DNA of 64,000 nucleotides from Burkholderiales bacterium (GTDB lineage: Bacteria; Pseudomonadota; Gammaproteobacteria; Burkholderiales; Burkholderiaceae_E): contig QEVL01000007.1 of assembly GCA_003577305.1 (NCBI GenBank), positions 225,226 through 289,225 on the forward strand, given 5' to 3'. Below, piece by piece: positions 63,656-64,000 of the stretch. The notes beneath the pieces are model-generated. The model was not told the origin of the DNA, made no database searches, and worked only from the letters and a program-made list of their open reading frames with translations. Each line of letters starts with the position of its first letter. The first letter of the stretch is position 1. A program made the position numbers and the translations under genes.

Positions 63656-63699
63656 TGTTCTCTCCGATCCCGGCTGCGATTGGCCAGGTGTGATGCGCC

Positions 63700-63727
63700 G
63701 GGCGGCGTTGCGCGTGGCACCCCGCCC
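63700..63727 (-). other. Leader hairpin upstream of rplC
   Basis: GGGCGG (63700-63705) and CCGCCC (63722-63727) pair around a 16-base loop inside the roughly 80-base leader between the promoter and rplC. It could serve in autogenous control, but I cannot match it to a known L4 site. Confidence 0.4.
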
Positions 63728-63742
63728 TGAAAAAAGATTGCG

Positions 63743-63771
63743 ATCATAGCAGGCAGAGCCGGGCGCCGCAA
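63743..63771 (-). promoter_or_regulatory. Candidate S10 operon promoter in front of rplC
   Basis: On the minus strand TTGCGG (63766-63771) and TATGAT (63743-63748) are 17 bases apart. TGC precedes the -10 hexamer, making an extended -10. The implied start is near 63736, about 80 bases before rplC. Confidence 0.7.
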
Positions 63772-63913
63772 CTTCACGCGGATGCGACCGGATCCCGCCG
63801 CCCCGAGGATCGCGACGTGCCGGCCGGCGGGCCATGGGGTTCCGCGGGGCTGCGCCGCGCTGCGCCGGCCAGGGCGCGCTGCGCACCCGGCCGGGCATTT
63901 GGCAAGCCGAGCG

Positions 63914-63988
63914 CTACCGAAAGCAAATCGGCGGGACCCGCTCGTCCGCGCGCAGCGCGTACGACGCGGGTGCCGATTTGCGAGGTAG
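63914..63988. repeat. Long imperfect inverted repeat at the right edge
   Basis: Nested complementary arms make up about 29 pairs: CTACC/GGTAG, GCAAATCGGC (63923-63932)/GCCGATTTGC (63972-63981), ACCCGC/GCGGGT, TCGT/ACGA and GCGC/GCGC. The outer arms contain AAATC, unusual in this GC-rich context. It may be the terminator of an upstream gene, an RNA element or a repeat-family member. Confidence 0.65.
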
Positions 63989-64000
63989 GCGAGGGAAGCC

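Larger units (their letters stand above)
63656..64000. other. Non-coding region upstream of rplC
   Basis: These 345 bases hold the rplC promoter and leader hairpin in the left part and the long inverted repeat at the right edge. No rpsJ (about 103 codons) is found on either strand, and no open frame here has codon or motif support. Confidence 0.7.

Noticed and set aside
63656..64000. A hidden rpsJ gene
   Set aside because: I read both strands for an S10-like reading frame; none has the expected length or motifs.

Overview
The window is a very GC-rich chromosomal segment with almost no intergenic space. It reads as a betaproteobacterium of the Burkholderiales type. Four gene orders point there: pilMNOPQ-aroK-aroB-dgt; cytochrome c4 back to back with engB, followed by hemB; fmdB-DUF502-aspS-nudB-nuclease-clsB; and infA/rpmJ placed between secY and rpsM. 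I cannot name a genus. No rRNA, tRNA, CRISPR array, insertion sequence or prophage is visible, so this is mainly core genome.

Left part (1-11.7 kb). The tail of a mechanosensitive channel gene is followed by a tight plus-strand run of a CPA2 cation/proton antiporter, a YbdK-type glutamate-cysteine ligase and a class I glutamine-amidotransferase-fold hydrolase. A minus-strand operon runs from fmdB (9.4 kb) through DUF502, aspS, nudB, a nuclease-fold protein and clsB, and ends in an 89-residue remnant of a DUF429 gene. thrH and an orphan PaaK-like adenylate-forming enzyme are divergent.

11.8-18.4 kb. ssb and an MFS transporter lie opposite uvrA. Next is a two-gene operon of mtnA and a class II aldolase, which suggests a methylthioribose 'DHAP shunt' for 5'-methylthioadenosine salvage.

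18.6-27.6 kb. A complete cbb3 oxidase locus reads tauE/safE-like, ccoI, ccoS, ccoN, ccoO, ccoQ, ccoP, ccoG, ccoH, then an unnamed 98-residue membrane protein. A site matching a class II FNR/Anr promoter precedes ccoN, with the FNR-like box centred at about -41.5 from the inferred start. Genes here repeatedly overlap by 1 to 4 bases.

27.8-49.5 kb. The segment holds a MaoC hydratase, an amidase, dgt, aroB, aroK and pilQPONM (minus strand), then divergent mrcA, lptM and lysA. It continues with msrPQ, cytochrome c4, engB, hemB, a CorA-like transporter, cutA and a NodIJ-like ABC exporter.

49.5-64 kb. The fused alpha, spc and S10 ribosomal operons run on the minus strand from rplC (63.7 kb) to rplQ (49.6 kb), with rpoA, secY, infA and rpmJ. 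The usual first gene, rpsJ, is not next to rplC. A good sigma70-type promoter lies directly before rplC, and a long inverted repeat sits at the right edge. The rpsK-rpsD gap folds into two strong hairpins that could be a control site.

No clearly new multi-gene system was found. The best leads are the rpsJ-less S10 operon start, the rpsK-rpsD leader, the mtnA-aldolase pair, the internally deleted DUF429 gene and the T-loop-like hairpin behind rplQ.
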